Part shown: in pieces, positions 42,916 to 53,639 of the stretch
How the letters are laid out: each line of letters starts with the position of its first letter
How positions within the stretch are numbered: position 1 is the stretch's first letter
Assembly: GCA_014155875.1 (NCBI GenBank)
Contig: JACEFZ010027929.1
Location: 46,001 to 110,000, forward strand
Origin: Cepaea nemoralis
Lineage: Eukaryota; Mollusca; Gastropoda; Stylommatophora; Helicidae
Length of the DNA stretch: 64,000 nt
Direction of reading: 5' to 3'
The notes under the pieces: model-generated
Told to the model about the DNA's origin: nothing
Database searches by the model: none
Seen by the model: the letters and a program-made list of their open reading frames with translations, nothing else
Position numbers and translations under genes: made by a program

Positions 42916-43274
42916 TTAGAGACACATTTACATGAACAAACACATGAACAGATTCAAAGAAACATAATGTTGGTATGGGTGTTCTTTATAAGAAAATAAT
43001 TGTAGATAACGCATATCACTTGTGACTACTGCACCAGAGTGACAGTTAAAAATTATAAGCACAGCTACCAGCAATTTAAATAGCCAGAATATCTGCCAAC
43101 AAGTGCGCTCGACAGAGATATCGTACATCCAGACGGACAGACGGACAGACAGAAGCAAAGCAATTTCTTTTCAACTGGTTTGGAATTAGGACAGGCGACG
43201 TGTATAATCTATTGTCTTGTATGTCGATCGTTCAACTCGCCCTATCACAGAGAGATTTACTTACATACAGACAT

Positions 43275-43523
43275 GAGGCAGACTAGCTGACACACTGCCA
43301 GACAGACAGGTTGGCAGACAGACGTATAGAGACATTAACAGACAGACATACAGACAGGAGGCAGACTAGCTGACACACTGCCAGACAGACAGGTTGGCAG
43401 ACAGACGTATAGAGACATTAACAGACAGACATACAGACAGGAGGCAGACTAGCTGACATACTGCCAGACAGACAGGTTGGCAGACAGACGTATAGAGACA
43501 TTAACAGACAGACATACAGACAG
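43275..43523. repeat. 83-bp tandem repeat, three units
   Basis: GAGGCAGACTAGCTGACAYA starts at 43275, 43358 and 43441. Each unit contains CCAGACAGACAGGTTGGCAG. The unit seems to have grown from a degenerate GACA microsatellite, traces of which continue to 43560 and recur at 43925-44035. Confidence 0.93.
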
Positions 43524-43524
43524 A

Positions 43525-44128
43525 CAGTCGGATAGACAGGCGGACAAATGAACAGACATTAGACAAATGACAGAAGGAACATGTATTTAGAAATGAAAAT
43601 ACTCGACAAAGTGAGGTGGGCATCTTCATCGGCTGGTGTGGGCATTGATGAATTAATTGCTTGCCACTTATTTCGTAACCACGAATAATCTTCGGTAGCA
43701 TAGTCCCAGAAACTCGCCTGCCGACCAGAGGTTCATTTGCTCGATTCCCCCAGCTGGGCGAATTTTGAGTTTTCAGAATTGAACTGGGCTTCTTGATCGA
43801 CTACGCCTACGAATGGGTACAAAGAATGCTGGAGTAGTAATAGTGGCAGAATGATACTGACCTTATCACCCACTAGTGCCGAATGGCGTATACAAGTAGG
43901 GATCTAGCACCGTATGCCAGGTGTTTAGGCAGACAGACTTGCCAACACACTGACAGCAGACAGGTGGGCAGGCAGGCCTATCAGAGACATCACTAGATAG
44001 ACAAACATACGGATGGACAGTCGGACAGAAAGAAAATGTAGAAGAAAGTACTCGGTTATGTGAGATAGGCTTTTTCATCGGCTGGTGTATGTCCCCATAA
44101 GTATGCATCCATACTTCAAGATCTGAAT
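43525..44128. repeat. Degenerate GACA-derived sequence and unassigned DNA
   Basis: GGCATCTTCATCGGCTGGTG at 43619 and GGCTTTTTCATCGGCTGGTG at 44067 show that the 43540-43640 segment was duplicated about 450 bp to the right. 43690-43770 has a faint SINE-like head (GCTCGATTCCCCCAGCTGGG). Confidence 0.5.
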
Positions 44129-44129
44129 A

Positions 44130-44392
44130 TTGAATAAGGTTGGCTATTAAAGACGATAAAACAAAGAAAACTAAAATATTTTGGTCACTTGAAACGTCAC
44201 GAAAGTTTGGAGAGAACAATAATGGAGGGATATATGCCTGGGAAGAGAGGAAGAGGAAGGTCAAAGAGATGATGGGCGCAGGAGGTGGCCGGTGATCTCC
44301 AGATTGATGTATAGGACGCAGGACATCTTGCTTATGATCGAGACGGTTTTCTGGAAGATTGTTATGGGAGCGAGGTTCTGCAAAAGACATGC
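44130..44392 (+). pseudogene. RTE-like LINE 3' remnant with (GAAT)n tail
   Basis: The frame gives IKRRKLKYFGHLKRHESLER, TIMEGYMPGKRGRGRSKR, a stop, and QEVAGDLQIDV. YFGHxxRH...GKRGRGR is the classic end of RTE-like ORF2. It runs into ATGAATGAATGAATGAATGA, the 3' microsatellite tail. Another family has the same end at 58640-58908. Confidence 0.75.
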
Positions 44393-44438
44393 TAATGAAT
44401 GAATGAATGAATGAATGAATGAATGAATGAATGAATGG
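44393..44438. repeat. (GAAT)n microsatellite, LINE tail
   Basis: About eleven GAAT units directly after the LINE remnant. Confidence 0.95.
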
Positions 44439-44439
44439 T

Positions 44440-45280
44440 ATATGTACTAATGAATAAATTGCTTAGCCTTAACGTGAATAACTTAGTAAGGCAACAAGGT
44501 ATTAAACATTAGATTGGATTCAGGTTCTTCAGTGCTGTCTCACAACTTCGTTACATTCTTTACAATATGCCTTTCTACCGTCTGAAGTTCCTGTACCAGT
44601 TTTGCCTACCCCTTTGGTTTCTGAGCTTGAGGAGGTGAAGGCTGCAATTCAGCTCTCCTTGAGATGGTACGTTGGTACGTTATCGGAAGGAAAGTCTCTT
44701 TACCAGCCTCACGCCTATTCCTTCAAGCCCTTTTGGAAGCTTAGGCGAACTCATAATCTTCCACCGGATCCATAAACAACAAAAACAACAACAACAACGC
44801 AAACAACATTAACAACAGTCATTAAGAGAAAAACGTAGAGCTTGCACATGGATAATAATCATAAAAATAACTATGAAATCAAAATTGCTTAAAAAATTCT
44901 CAGTCTGACATGAAGACTAAAAAACGTATGTTCTATTAGCCCGCGTCTCTCTAACAGAAATCCTCCATTAATGTGCATTCAAGTATCATAATACGTGATG
45001 TTTGAGCTCGGCCATGAAATCTCTGACTCTTTGTCAATCAATATCGCATTTTCATGATGGCAGCACTGTATGCTTTCCCAGGGTTCATAATTTCCACGTA
45101 TGAATACTGTTTTTTTTTATAACTTAATATCTCCATAGACTGCAACAACCTAGAATTGTCGTAGACGGCAATGAAGTATAGTTGTTGTTTTGTTTTCTTT
45201 GTATTTTAATGAGATATTTTCATACTGAATGTAACTACATTGGAAAGACAGATTTTAAGATACGTTGTTCAGTCTCTAAA
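44440..45280. other. Unassigned DNA
   Basis: 44520-44765 looks weakly coding-like (CATTCTTTACAATATGCCTT, GCAATTCAGCTCTCCTTGAG) but has no long frame. A short (AAC)n patch lies at 44773-44815. Confidence 0.4.
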
Positions 45281-45284
45281 ATTG

Positions 45285-45533
45285 CCGGGGTCTTGGTGGC
45301 GTATTAGTTAAGCCGAATTCCTAGCTTTCCGAAGGTTTTGGGTTCGATTCCGGACTCTTGTCATTTGATTCATAAGTGTAGTTTTCTCAGAAAATTCTAG
45401 GCCTCGTCGTGGAGTTACTAAGTTCGTGCTTTGTGAGACGCTTATGGCAGGCCGTCTTGCGGAAAGAGACCGAGTCAAATGGGATAAAACCCAGGCAATG
45501 AAGTCGATCCTCTATAGCTTCTCTCTCTCTCTG
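45285..45533 (+). mobile_element. tRNA-derived SINE E, fused to the (GTTC)n-type end
   Basis: Head GGGGTCTTGGTGGCGTATTA (A box), GTTTTGGGTTCGATTCCGG (B box), then GAGTTACTAAGTTCGTGCTT and AAATGGGATAAAACCCAGGC. After GAAGTCGATCC it passes through a short CT run into the (GTTC)n-tailed 3' region. Confidence 0.8.
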
Positions 45534-45535
45534 TT

Positions 45536-45666
45536 AGCCTTGAATGATGTGTGAATGAAATAATGTATGAAAGAGAGTGAGAGAAGGGCACAATGTTAGA
45601 CGGGCCTGCGTGCCCCATTCTTAACCCTTTGAAAATAAAGTTTGTTCGTTCGTTCGTTCGTTCGTT
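45536..45666 (+). mobile_element. (GTTC)n-tailed retroelement 3' end, copy 6
   Basis: GATGTGTGAATGAAATAATG, the GGGCCTGCGTGCCCCATTCT core, GAAAATAAAG and six GTTC units. Here it follows a SINE E head. Confidence 0.82.
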
Positions 45667-45669
45667 CTC

Positions 45670-46330
45670 TCTCTCCTCCCGCCACCTCCTTTTTTGGTTT
45701 TAAATCTGTAATGCTTTAAAATATTTGTAATTAGGTGTATACTCCAGAAAAGATAGGTTATTTAATATTTATTTATGAATTTAACAACGAAGAAAGTTAT
45801 TCAGGGATTAATTTTGACGTTAGTTTGATTTTACCTGCTACAATTAGAATATCTTTCGAATGTCGTGCATTAATTCTGTCTTCTGTGCAGCATTAGTCTC
45901 TAAATTGTGATTGTTCTGGTGTCGTTTTTTTCCCTCCGATTCTAAATACCATAATCAATTACAGTTTACTGTTAACAATTCTCTCCAATTGGCCTGCATA
46001 CATATCTTTTAGGGCTTATTCGACTGTAGCTGGTGGTTATTCTGTTGTCGTTTCCTTTAATTTTGTTGACGCTTACTACCCAGTATACAGCCGTAGTTGA
46101 TTGAATAACTGCAGCATTTATGTATTGCCATATAAACAATTAATCGGTTATACTGCCTACGTTTCGTAATGTGAAGTATTAAAGTTTCCACACGGCTGTT
46201 TTGAACTCTTGCTTAGAGAACGGTATGCATTCACATGACATAGCTGGTAGTACTATTTTTAGTGTAGACTAAGGTAGCTATGGTAGTGCAGTGTATAACA
46301 CGCATGTCTAATGGCCTTGCGGATATAACC
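45670..46330. other. Unassigned AT-rich DNA
   Basis: No recognisable content. Confidence 0.5.
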
Positions 46331-46334
46331 TGTT

Positions 46335-46935
46335 ATATCTATTGTTACTGTTGTGTTATAGAACGCAAGTGTTGTGTCGTGTTATACAACTAAGTGTTAT
46401 GTCGTGTTATACAACTGAGTGTTATGTCGTGTTATACAACTAAGTGGTGTGTCGTGTTATAGATTATACATGTTATGACGTGTTATATAACAAAGTGTTA
46501 TGACGTCTTAAAGAACTAAGTGTTGTGACGTGTTACATAAGTATTATGGCATTTATAGAAAGAAAGTGCTAAAGCCGTATTACATAACGTAAGTGTTATG
46601 ATGTGTTAAGTACCGTCAGTATTGTAGTGTATTATAGAACTAAGTGTTGTGACGTATTATAGAACTAAATGCTATGGTGTGCTATACATGCTCAGTGTTA
46701 TAGCGTGCTATAGAACTGTGTGTTGAGCTATGTTATAGAACTAAGTGTTATGAGGAGTTATACAGTTAAATGTTATTGGATGTTATAATCAAGTGTATAT
46801 GAGTTAGTGTTATGGCGTGTTATAAAACTTAAACCTTACAATCTTTCATAAATTAAGTGTTTCAGAATGTTCGAGACCTTATGTGTTACGTAATGGTCCC
46901 GGACTTAATTGTTGCGGTGTTTTCTAGAACTTAAA
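46335..46935. repeat. Degenerate ~25-bp tandem repeat
   Basis: Imperfect units around TAAGTGTTATGTCGTGTTAT plus ACAAC, roughly 20 of them, more diverged to the right where spacing varies. Confidence 0.85.
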
Positions 46936-46942
46936 TGTTACG

Positions 46943-47137
46943 GAGTTTTGCCCACCTCATGGTGATAAACAAATTGTCATAGCAGCCACCACTGCAGGTG
47001 TATTTTGCACGTTTAGGCGCAGGCATCTTTTAAAGAACCACCAAGAACGTTACCTCTGTCGTCTTCGTGGATCTGCCGATTCTGTGAACCGACATTTTGT
47101 TGAACAAGACGTTCTTGAGAAACTGTACAGGAAGTAA
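46943..47137 (+). other. Orphan open frame, doubtful
   Basis: An open frame of about 64 codons without an ATG runs through HGDKQIVIAATTAGVFCTF and RRRHLLKNHQERYLCRLRGS to a stop at 47135. It is basic and not recognised. It could be the end of an old transposon protein or simply chance; there is no splice or promoter evidence that I can trust. Confidence 0.2.
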
Positions 47138-47181
47138 CCAGTTGCTGATCAATTAAGCAATAACACTAAAATTGAAGATTT

Positions 47182-47380
47182 ACCGCGCGCGCGCACACAC
47201 ACACATATGTATAGACACGCATACAAACACACGCTGCGAATTTGCAACATTGACCAGGCTGCAAGAACATAAAGTAACAAGGGGCGAAGCAAGACAGGGG
47301 GAGGGGAAGGGGAGGGGGGTGTGTGTGTTATAATCACTTTATGACTTGAGTGTAGGGAGTGACCAGCAGGTGCTGCAGAA
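47182..47380. other. Low-complexity GC/AC and G-rich stretch
   Basis: GCGCGCGCGCACACACACAC and GGGGAGGGGAAGGGGAGGGG patches; no gene. Confidence 0.7.
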
Positions 47381-47384
47381 GTAG

Positions 47385-48092
47385 AAATTCGGCAATCAGT
47401 TCAGAACTACGTTCGTTCTGGCTATGTGATGTTCTATACCGATGGCTCTGAATTAAGAGGCAAACAAGTGTGCGTGGATTCATAGCTAAAGCCACTGGCC
47501 AATGCGTAGTAAAGGAGAGCTTGGCATATGATACCACAACATCAAGTATGAGAATAGAGGTGGAGGTGGAGGCGGTTACCGCAGCTTTCCACTGGCTGGA
47601 GAACAAACTTTATACACATGTTATGTTTATGACTGATTCAGGTGAAGACTTGTATGCTTCGTGCTAAATGGTATGCATTAATTCAGAGCATGCGGGTCGT
47701 GAGCATTCGCTGAATGTTTTTTCCATGACACTCTGGTGTGGCTGGAAATGAACAAGCAAATACTAGTAGAATGGTTGGTGTTGCATAATTGAGGGGTAAT
47801 TTGTTACATAATAAGGCAGATGTGGTGAAGCCTTCTGGGAGCGCGTGAATAATGCAGAAGAACAGATAGACTATCATGGTCTAGATAATATTCGGCAGCA
47901 GGGGATGGTCAGAGGGTCTGGTAGACAGCCGTCACTCAGAAGTAAAGCAAGACGGACATATAATTATACTGCAGCGGTCACCATAAGTATTGGAACTCTC
48001 CACTGGCTGTTGAAGATGATGACTGAGAGCTTTTGGCAATGCCCCGAGTGCAATGATGTCGGTCCTGGACTTAATTCAACTCAACTTAGAAG
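47385..48092 (+). pseudogene. LINE-H RNase H and C-terminal region, plus
   Basis: In pieces: VRSGYVMFYTDGSELRGKQ (RNase H Asp), then GFIAKATGQCVVKESLAYDT, SSMRIEVEVEAVTAAFHWL (Glu), HVMFMTDSGED (Asp). After a break come HSGVAGNEQAN and NKADVVKPSGSA, then a 111-codon frame from 47845 with EEQIDYHGLDNIRQQGMVRG, ARRTYNYTAAVTISIGTLHW and FWQCPECNDVG. The CPEC knuckle matches other LINE-H copies. The tail is TTAATTCAACTCAACTTAG, more diverged than the (TCAA)n of others. The amino-acid differences show a separate LINE-H subfamily. Several stops make it non-functional. Confidence 0.82.
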
Positions 48093-48211
48093 AAAAAGCG
48101 ATTGGTGTGACAGCGGCCACATAACTCATCGTGTGCCGAGTGTTGTCTGCAGGAATATGGAGCTTGCGTCACATACTTAATAGGCCCAGACACGTACAAA
48201 AGTGTGTTTTA

Positions 48212-48334
<123 letters not shown>

Positions 48335-48499
48335 ATAGACAGACAGACAGACACAAAGAGAGTCAGACAGACACAGACAGGAGCATACATGTAAAGGCAT
48401 ATAAATAGGACAGAGATAAGTGGGAGGAAGTAAAATGCGACAGAGAGAAGATGAGCCCGGAAATAATCTCCAGACATACTGGATCAGTTATAAAACATT

Positions 48500-48712
48500 C
48501 CTGTTAGGGCGATTCACAATGGACCAGGGATGGAGTCATGCATTATGTCCTTTGACGTGCCCAGCATAGACAATATCTATTGTATCTATGTCTAAGCTGA
48601 TATATTTTTGTCATTGTAAGAAGATAGGAGTGCATCAGCACTGTAGGGCTGTGCGTCTTGACACACTCATGCTATTATGGGAAGGTATGAGTGTATTAAC
48701 CATGCAGTTCTG
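48500..48712. repeat. Diverged ~75-bp repeat, left part
   Basis: Units with TATGRGAAGGTATGAGTGTA and TTCTGTTTATGTT are shared with 48992-49150. A SINE E has inserted between the two parts. Confidence 0.55.
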
Positions 48713-48729
48713 TTTATGTTACTACACTT

Positions 48730-48974
48730 GGGAGTCTCTGTGGCGAAGTGGTCAAGCCGTTTGACGTTTGACTCGTGAGCCGAAGGTTGTGGGTTCGATT
48801 CCGGGCCGCGTCCTTCGGTTTACGAGTTAAATGTTTCGGAGACTCCCGTGGGTCGTCGCTAAAAGCTACGGAGTTCGTGCTTTGTGCGACGCTTTCCGTA
48901 CTGCGGAAAGAGACCGAGCTATATGGGATAAAAACCCGGTGCAATGAAGTCGACCCTGTCGACTTTTAAGCGAC
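48730..48974 (+). mobile_element. Full-length tRNA-derived SINE E with perfect 17-bp target-site duplication
   Basis: It begins GGGAGTCTCTGTGGCGAAGT (A box), has GTTGTGGGTTCGATTCCGG (B box), and continues GCTACGGAGTTCGTGCTTTG, GAAAGAGACCGAGCTATATG to GTCGACTTTTAAGCGAC. The flanks TTTATGTTACTACACTT (48713-48729 and 48975-48991) are identical over 17 bp. This gives exact element borders of 245 bp and indicates a recent insertion by a LINE-type machinery. There is no long A tail. Confidence 0.93.
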
Positions 48975-48991
48975 TTTATGTTACTACACTT

Positions 48992-49150
48992 TCGCCTTTA
49001 AGAGAAAGTGCAAGTGTATCAACCTGGCGGTTATACCTGTGGTGATATACTCTTGTCGTTGTAAGTTCATAGTGTATCAACATTGTATTTCTATTTATGT
49101 TGATATACTATTGCAGTTATGAGAAGGTATGCGTGTATCGATAGTGTATG
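48992..49150. repeat. Diverged ~75-bp repeat, right part
   Basis: AGTGTATCAACATTGTATTT, ATTTATGTTGATATACTATT and GAGAAGGTATGCGTGTATCG resemble units left of the SINE. Two to three old units. Confidence 0.55.
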
Positions 49151-49154
49151 ATGT

Positions 49155-50225
49155 CTAACTTGATAAACGTGTGCAGCTGTGATTAAAGACAGCATTCGGC
49201 AGACTGTGCGGAAGAAATCATTGGTGCTGCAACGGGCAAGACGGCGGTTACTTGCAAATCGTTGTGGAACGTAATAAGCATGGTAAGACACGTAGAGTGC
49301 ACTGGTCATCCATTGCATCTGTATTTATTTCCAGTCGTCATGACTTGTCTTGCCACTGGATTCAGATGGACTCAAGCGAGAGAGTGAGGTCGACGAATTG
49401 CGCAACTTTTCCTCACTTTAATCCAATTCATCGCTTCATTCTTCATAGAACTTCATATATGCCTAACCAGCCATCTTAGAACTCACGGATCCAAATGTTC
49501 AACCCCACGGGATGAAGTGAATGGTTATCTAATGTTTGATTAACAAACGCCAATTTCATGAGCACGGTTGGAGGCGGGTTCGGTGCCCTGCCCCGTTGCT
49601 TATGAAAGAGAGGGTTAAATCTGGCCATTTATCCCTCCTTGCTCTCCGACCTACAAAATGTAATACGCCATATTATCACACTCCCATAGCACGAAACCGC
49701 TTAAGAACAAATTGTTCTTTCTTCGAAATATAATAACAATTTCCATTGACGGCGGATAGCAGTTAATGATCTGCATCCATCAACATGTGGCTGATGTATT
49801 CAATTTAATTGCTGTCAATGAATGTCTATTTTAACATGTTAAATGATGAAGAACGGGAAGCAGTGGAAATGCGGTTTTAAAGTAAGAAAGATGAGCATAT
49901 CATAGACCGGGGAGAAATCAAACTTTGAGGCATTGAGAGCTGCAGGCATTGCTACACAACTAACCATAACTAGAAGGGAAAGTCTAATGATATGTATGGG
50001 GCATATCTAGGGTTGCCAGTTTGTGTGACTGACAAACACGGGGCATTTCTCTTAAGGATAAGAAGTATCAAAGTTGTTATAGAAACACTGATAGATGTTA
50101 TAGATACTGTCACATCCTCTGGAACGACCTATGCTTGCTGTTTAGTATGAAACTAATTCTGCACGAGTTACAACTGACAGAAGCCGACTATATCAAATGG
50201 GGAACCCTTTGAGACCACTAGGAAA
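49155..50225. other. Unassigned DNA
   Basis: About 1 kb without a recognised feature; the short frames at 49252-49733 match no family I know. Confidence 0.5.
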
Positions 50226-50229
50226 GTTC

Positions 50230-50400
50230 ATAAATAAACACAAGTGTATTGCTTTGCACTCAAAGAAGTAGAAGAAAGAAGTACGAATTAGAGAACGCAC
50301 TAGACAACATAAACATTGAAAGCTATAATTACCAATCAGGATTCGAACCTATTATCACCAATTGACCACGACGCCGAACAGTATGTGCGTGTTTATGTAT
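50230..50400 (-). mobile_element. tRNA-derived SINE F, minus copy
   Basis: TTGCTTTGCACTCAAAGAAG, GAGAACGCACTAGACAACAT and the reverse B box CAGGATTCGAACCTATTATC. Matches 53390-53580 on minus and 50640-50830 on plus. Confidence 0.72.
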
Positions 50401-50639
50401 TAACTGTCTTAGTGGCCTCTAAAGGGTGTAATGCGTGTACAGCATTGGAACCGACGAATCATTTCTCGTCTTTAAATGTTCGCTAATATACTGAACACAG
50501 CATTATGGCCCAATGCATTTGTGTGTTTGTTATTTGACCTATGCTGGTTTAATACATAATTCTGAGACCGATGGTGCTATTTCAATGGTTAGATGCGAAT
50601 TCTGTCCACATTCTATAGTTGTGGGTTCATGTGGATGAT

Positions 50640-50830
50640 AGACCTGGCTAATGAAGACACTAGTTGGTGTCTAGTTGGTCATGCGTCGAAGTACACTTGT
50701 GCCGTCATCATTTCGAGGTAACAGGTTCGAATCCCAGGTCTGCAATTATAGCTTTCAAGTGTTATGTTATCTAGTGCGTCCTCTAGTTTCTACTTCTATG
50801 AGAGCCAAATAATACATGTGTATTTATTTG
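50640..50830 (+). mobile_element. tRNA-derived SINE F, plus copy
   Basis: TAGTTGGTCATGCGTCGAAG (A box), AACAGGTTCGAATCCCAGG (B box), then ATAGCTTTCAAGTGTTATGT, AGTGCGTCCTCTAGTTTCTA and ACATGTGTATTTATTTG. With the minus copy at 50230 it makes a head-to-head pair about 240 bp apart. Confidence 0.75.
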
Positions 50831-50834
50831 AAGC

Positions 50835-51250
50835 GGACTAACCACATTGACCACAAAGTAATGGAACTAAACTAGTACGTTCGTGTGCACGGTCATTTAT
50901 AGTGTCAATTTAAACAGGTCTACAAATTAAAAATCTAGAAATATCAGGATGTAAATAAATGTTTCTATTCGAAAGGTAAATAAAACAGGACGTTTCGAAA
51001 GCATTTTGGATTGCTGGCAAAATTACTCATATCCAAAGAAGATGTAGATTAGTTAAATAAGACTAATATAGTAGGGGCTTAATAGTAGGCAGAATGAAGG
51101 ATAGAGAGACAAAGAAACATTCACGTGGAAAACGTCAATAGGTGGTTAACTAACAACTATATATGCAATATAAGTTTTTAACAATGTCACAGAGGTTTGA
51201 AGAAATATGACTGGTGTTGCTTTCTAAATAACAGGCATACACAGAACAAG
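50835..51250. other. Unassigned DNA
   Basis: No recognisable content. Confidence 0.5.
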
Positions 51251-51258
51251 AATATATC

Positions 51259-51320
51259 AATCAATCAATCAATCATGTGCCATGCCGGAAAGCGTGGGGC
51301 GGTCATGACTCGCCATTTCA
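51259..51320 (-). mobile_element. LINE-R 3'-end scrap, minus
   Basis: TCAATCAATCAATCAATCAT is followed by GTGCCATGCCGGAAAGCGTG and GGGCGGTCATGAC, the reverse complement of the LINE-R end (MTAHAYRHGT region) plus a TTGA-type tail. An AT microsatellite cuts it at 51321. Confidence 0.7.
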
Positions 51321-51520
<200 letters not shown>

Positions 51521-51539
51521 GTTGATTGTGACATGTTGG

Positions 51540-52185
51540 GCCTTATAATAATCTAGATAATGTCATAATAAGGTGGGATGGCTAGTTCCTCTCCTTGTTT
51601 CTTTTGCTTAGTAACAATTCTGAGAAAATTCCTAAAATTATCCTGTACCAACATATAATGGTTGGGTCCACCTTAATCCCAGTCCCAGTCCATTTTGGAA
51701 AAAAATACAAAACAAACAACTTTCCTCCAACCTTCAACTAGCATCTCTGACATTAGTTATAAACCTCACGCCATAGTGGCCAAAATAAATAGGCCGACCA
51801 CTACTGCGGTTTGAACCGAAGAGAAACTGACTAGGCAAGGGCGCTAACTACTTTATATCAAGGCATTTTTCCCTTGAATAAAGCTGATCTCAATCGTTCG
51901 CCACATTACTAGACAAACCGCATGCCAAACAATAAGCGCAATTTCAGTAGTCGCAAATACTTCGCCACCTAATGTATTGCCTCATTACTCCACAACGGCT
52001 ACTTACATTGCCTTGTGTCAATTACCGCCATGATTGAGTCCGGCGACCTGTTACCATCGTCTGGCTTAAATGTAGTTAACATCAGATTGAAGTTAACGCG
52101 TTCAGTTCTTGGGGAGAATGTCGTTTCTGGGCGAGAAATTGAACTGTGGTGTTACAGTCATGCGTCACCTCATACATCTGTTTCT
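51540..52185. other. Unassigned DNA
   Basis: 51760-51850 (GCCGACCACTACTGCGGTTT, GAACCGAAGAGAAACTGACT) has a faint minus-strand SINE-head look; not supported further. Confidence 0.4.
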
Positions 52186-52189
52186 CTGT

Positions 52190-52435
52190 CGTTTATCTGT
52201 CTGTCTGTTTGTCTGTCTTTCTTGCTGTCTAAATGTATTTATGTCTGCCTATTTGTCTGTTTGTCTCCCTGTCTATATATCTAATTGTCCGTCTTTCGGT
52301 ATATCTGTCCAAATGACTATATATATGGATATATATATATATATATTCACACATACACACAGAGCGAGAGGGCGAGAGAGAGAGAGGGAGAGTGAGAGAG
52401 AGAAACAGAGAGAGACAGAGAGAGAGAGAGAGAAA
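52190..52435. repeat. Degenerate GTCT tract, AT patch and (GA)n
   Basis: CTGTCTGTTTGTCTGTC-type units at 52196-52305, TATATATA at 52318-52347 and GAGAGA text at 52362-52435. Confidence 0.9.
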
Positions 52436-52545
52436 AGATGCTGGACTACTTGACAGCATTGTATGGAAGAACATCAGTAACAGAAATGACCTGGCAGCAC
52501 AAGAGACACGGGGCTGTGTTGGATGGACATGCATGATCACAAACA
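52435..52545 (+). pseudogene. RTE-like LINE C-terminal scrap
   Basis: KMLDYLTALYGRTSVTEMTW and the following QHKRHG segment match the 1060-1285 and 55190-55600 remnants. Truncated on the left by a GA microsatellite. Confidence 0.5.
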
Positions 52546-52608
52546 CTGTACGGCATGGAATATAGGAAGATGTATATGCACGTAGTTACAACGAGATTTT
52601 CACCGAAG

Positions 52609-52639
52609 GAGATAGAGAGAGAGACAGAGAGGATAAATG

Positions 52640-52671
<32 letters not shown>

Positions 52672-52700
52672 TGAGAGAGAGAGGAGAAATAACGAGAGAG

Positions 52701-52775
<75 letters not shown>
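52609..52775. repeat. (GA)n microsatellite
   Basis: GA for about 160 bases with AAAAA and GTGAG breaks. Confidence 0.98.
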
Positions 52776-52779
52776 GTTT

Positions 52780-53085
52780 ATTTGTTTGTTTGTGTTTGTT
52801 TGTCGCTAGTCTCCTTACCAACAATGTACCGAAAAACAAACAACATTGCAGCTGTGGTTTTTCGTGACTATATACGCGCCGACGAGTACAAAACAAACTG
52901 ACGCATTCAAGACTACGTATATCATCTAGGGCAAGTGTGGAGAGGCAGCTGCTGTCACTGCCGACCTAGTAGCTGACTGATGTGATTACAATTATCTTGT
53001 CTGTTTCTTCATCAATGCGTTGACACCTTGAATAAGGAGAACGTTAGAATCTGTAGTTGACGTCAAATGTGCTGGTAACGTTATG
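52780..53085. other. Unassigned DNA
   Basis: No recognisable content apart from a short TTTG repeat at 52776-52803. Confidence 0.5.
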
Positions 53086-53086
53086 G

Positions 53087-53218
53087 TATGGCATGGTAAT
53101 TTATGCTAGGTAATGCTATGCTATACTATGTTATGACATGGCATGTTATGTTATGTTATGGTGAGGTAAGTTATGCTAGGTTATGTTAAGTTATGTTATT
53201 TTATGTTATGTTATGTCG
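53087..53218. repeat. (TTATG)n-like microsatellite
   Basis: TATGTTATGTTATG pentamers mixed with TATGGCATGG and TATGCTAGG variants. Confidence 0.92.
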
Positions 53219-53379
53219 AGGGTGTCACTGCACACTGGATATTCCCAAACAGTTGGTTGATTGCTGGGCTGAGAATCCCCGTTATATCAAGTTAATCACA
53301 ATTAAACAAATTGATAGTTATGGGCATTATGCATACAGTTTATTTGGGGATCCCTTTGCGGCCACTAAGACAAATGTAA

Positions 53380-53590
53380 AATAAGTACACATGCATTTTA
53401 TTGTCCTCACAAAAGTAGAAGGAAGAAGTATAGATTAGAGAACGCACTAGACAACATAAAACCTGAAAGCTATAGTTACCGACCGGGATTCGAAACTGTC
53501 ACCTGTAATTGACGACAGAGCATTCCAGCAGAAGAAGAGTAATTCGACGCACGAGCAACTAGACACCAGTTTAAAAAGTTGTCTTCTTTA
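53380..53590 (-). mobile_element. tRNA-derived SINE F, second minus copy
   Basis: CATGCATTTTATTGTCCTCA, AAGGAAGAAGTATAGATTAG, GAGAACGCACTAGACAACAT and the reverse B box CCGGGATTCGAAACTGTC. A plus-like tail, CACTTCTATGAGCGCAAAGC, follows at 53590-53635, so parts of two copies may lie side by side. Confidence 0.7.
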
Positions 53591-53639
53591 TTCCACTTCT
53601 ATGAGCGCAAAGCAATACATGTCTATTCATTTAGGGGAC

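Noticed and set aside
43866..44390. 174-codon minus frame, one of the longest in the window
   Set aside because: It runs antisense to an RTE-like LINE remnant at 44130-44392 and over GACA-derived sequence; composition follows those repeats and no domain is visible.
48730..48800. tRNA gene suggested by good A and B boxes (also at 2524, 11550, 25965, 42676 and 50640)
   Set aside because: No acceptor stem pairing, no anticodon arm in place, and the box regions are followed by family-specific SINE bodies repeated in the window.
53087..53218. TTATG array considered as a telomere-like repeat
   Set aside because: The unit is a mixed pentamer with many variants and does not match TTAGGG or other known telomere units.
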